In this document: piece by piece, positions 6,134 to 7,322 of the stretch
How the letters are laid out: the number at the start of each line of letters is the position of its first letter
How positions within the stretch are numbered: position 1 is the stretch's first letter
Source: Arcobacter sp.
GTDB taxonomy: Bacteria > Campylobacterota > Campylobacteria > Campylobacterales > Arcobacteraceae
NCBI GenBank assembly: GCA_016744485.1
Contig: JADGEG010000101.1
Coordinates: 1-7,322, forward strand
Length of the DNA stretch: 7,322 nt
Reading direction: 5' to 3'
The notes under the pieces: model-generated
What the model was told of the DNA's origin: nothing
Seen by the model: the letters and a program-made list of their open reading frames with translations, nothing else
Database searches by the model: none
Program-made: the position numbers and the translations under genes

Positions 6134-7322
6134 TTAACATTCTATTGTATTAACTGCCAATCCTCCTAAAGATGTTTCTTTATATTTATTCATCATATCT
6201 TTACCTGTAATAAACATTGTTTTTATAACAGAATCTAAAGAAACAAAATGTTTTCCATCACCATTAATAGCCATTCTCGCAGCATTGACAGCTTTCATAG
6301 CTGCCATTGCATTTCTTTCAATACAAGGAATTTGTACATAACCACCAATTGGATCACAAGTAAGCCCTAAATTATGTTCCATTCCTATTTCAGCAGCATT
6401 TTCAACTTGTTCTAATGTTCCACCCATACATTGTGCCAATGCACCTGCAGCCATAGAACAAGCAACTCCTACTTCACCTTGACAACCAACATCAGCACCA
6501 GAAATAGAAGCATTCTTTTGATATAACATACCAATTGCTCCTGCTGTTAATAAAAATTCATTAATACTTTTCATGTCATAATTTGATAAATTTTTATTTA
6601 TAAAATAATTCATATAAGTTATCACAGAAGGTATAATTCCTGCTGCTCCATTTGTAGGAGCAGTTACTACTCTTCCTCCTGAAGCATTTTCTTCATTAAC
6701 TGCTAAAGCATATAAATCTATCCAATCCATTACTTCCAAGGGATCTATCATCGAAAAATTCTTTCTTGCATTTAATTTTTCATACAACTTATGAGCTCGT
6801 CTTGGAACTTTTAATCGTCCTGGCATTAAGCCTTCAGCTTTACAACCATCTTCAATACAGGTCTGCATAACTTCCCATATATCTTTTAGTTTATTATTTA
6901 TTTCTTCTTCACTTCTAAAGGCTTTTTCATTTTCCATAACAAGTTGGGAAATTTTCAAATTATTTTTTTTACATAAAGATATTAGTTCTGTGGCACTATT
7001 AAATTCATAGGGTATACTTAAGTGTTTATATGTTTTTTTTATATTTATTTGTGTTTCATCAATTACAAAACCACCACCAATAGAATAATAAGTTTTTTTT
7101 AATAATTCTTCATTTTCATTATATGCAATTAGAGTTACAGCATTTGGATGGTATGGTAAAAATTCCATTTTTAATATTAAATCTTTATTATAATTAAAAG
7201 GTATTGATACTTTATCTAAAAGATTTATTTTTTTATTTTTTTTTATTTTTTCAATTTCCAAATCTATAGACTTTGTATCAATATTTTGTGGGTTTTTACC
7301 ACTTAAACCTATTAATATAGCC
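6134..7322 (-). CDS. sdaA: L-serine ammonia-lyase (iron-sulfur, single-chain), N-terminus outside window
   Basis: This enzyme deaminates L-serine to pyruvate and ammonia using an oxygen-sensitive [4Fe-4S] cluster. The frame enters from the right edge and gives 395 visible residues. By comparison with the ~455-residue E. coli enzyme, about 60-70 N-terminal residues lie outside, including the usual SSSHT motif. Counting from the edge, the first residues (AILIGLSGKNP) match the family's conserved IMGLAG region. Diagnostic segments follow: KTYYSIGGGF, RVPRRA-type KVPRRA, ALAVNEENASGGRVVTAPTNG, NASISGADVGCQGEVG, GMEHNLGLTCDP and IPCIERNA. The cluster ligands are the cysteines C280, C322 and C333 (edge count); their 42 and 11 residue spacing equals that of the Legionella enzyme (C343/C385/C396). 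The protein ends in cysteine, as in Legionella, where that terminal residue reaches into the active site. The TTG at 7261 is not the start, because the frame and homology continue to the edge. Stop is TAA at 6136-6134. Confidence 0.96.
   Translation of the reverse strand, partial: AILIGLSGKNPQNIDTKSIDLEIEKIKKNKKINLLDKVSIPFNYNKDLILKMEFLPYHPNAVTLIAYNENEELLKKTYYSIGGGFVIDETQINIKKTYKHLSIPYEFNSATELISLCKKNNLKISQLVMENEKAFRSEEEINNKLKDIWEVMQTCIEDGCKAEGLMPGRLKVPRRAHKLYEKLNARKNFSMIDPLEVMDWIDLYALAVNEENASGGRVVTAPTNGAAGIIPSVITYMNYFINKNLSNYDMKSINEFLLTAGAIGMLYQKNASISGADVGCQGEVGVACSMAAGALAQCMGGTLEQVENAAEIGMEHNLGLTCDPIGGYVQIPCIERNAMAAMKAVNAARMAINGDGKHFVSLDSVIKTMFITGKDMMNKYKETSLGGLAVNTIEC

Noticed and set aside
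6134..7261. A start of sdaA at TTG 7261
   Set aside because: The reading frame and family-like residues (AILIGLSGKNP) continue upstream to the window edge, so the TTG is internal.

Overview
The window is very AT-rich bacterial DNA, densely packed with seven protein-coding genes, two of them cut by the window edges. The gene content and order (ftsY, a thioredoxin-fold lipoprotein, a 5-formyltetrahydrofolate cyclo-ligase, then RNase Y reading the other way) match an arrangement I recall from Campylobacterota such as Campylobacter jejuni. With the AT bias and long A/T homopolymers, this suggests an Arcobacter-like member of that phylum. The assignment is an inference from gene order and composition, not from a database search.

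Left part (1-2957, minus strand): a tight three-gene unit reads leftward from about 2957. It runs from a TlpA-like lipoprotein to ftsY (1-base stop/start overlap) and then to a PLP-dependent enzyme (2-base gap) that runs off the left edge. The PLP enzyme is the most unusual gene here. Its roughly 165-residue N-terminal region and several internal motifs resemble the fungal cystathionine gamma-synthase / Hsu1 type rather than ordinary bacterial MetB.

Centre (2958-5103): a 59-bp divergent intergenic region carries a perfect 20-bp palindrome and three copies of the octamer GGTAGAAT. Several of these look like -10 elements facing both ways. To its right, the folate enzyme and RNase Y gene (rny) form a plus-strand pair with an 11-base gap.

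Right part (5104-7322, minus strand): an EamA-family ten-helix transporter converges on rny and probably starts at GTG. It has its own candidate sigma-70-type promoter in the 111-bp gap behind sdaA. The iron-sulfur L-serine dehydratase gene sdaA enters from the right edge and lacks its first residues.

Most genes are housekeeping: SRP-dependent membrane targeting, thiol redox in the envelope, one-carbon metabolism, mRNA decay and serine breakdown. The PLP enzyme adds a likely sulfur amino acid step, tied by position to ftsY. I saw no RNA genes, insertion sequences, CRISPR arrays or phage genes. No gene-free stretch exceeds about 110 bases.
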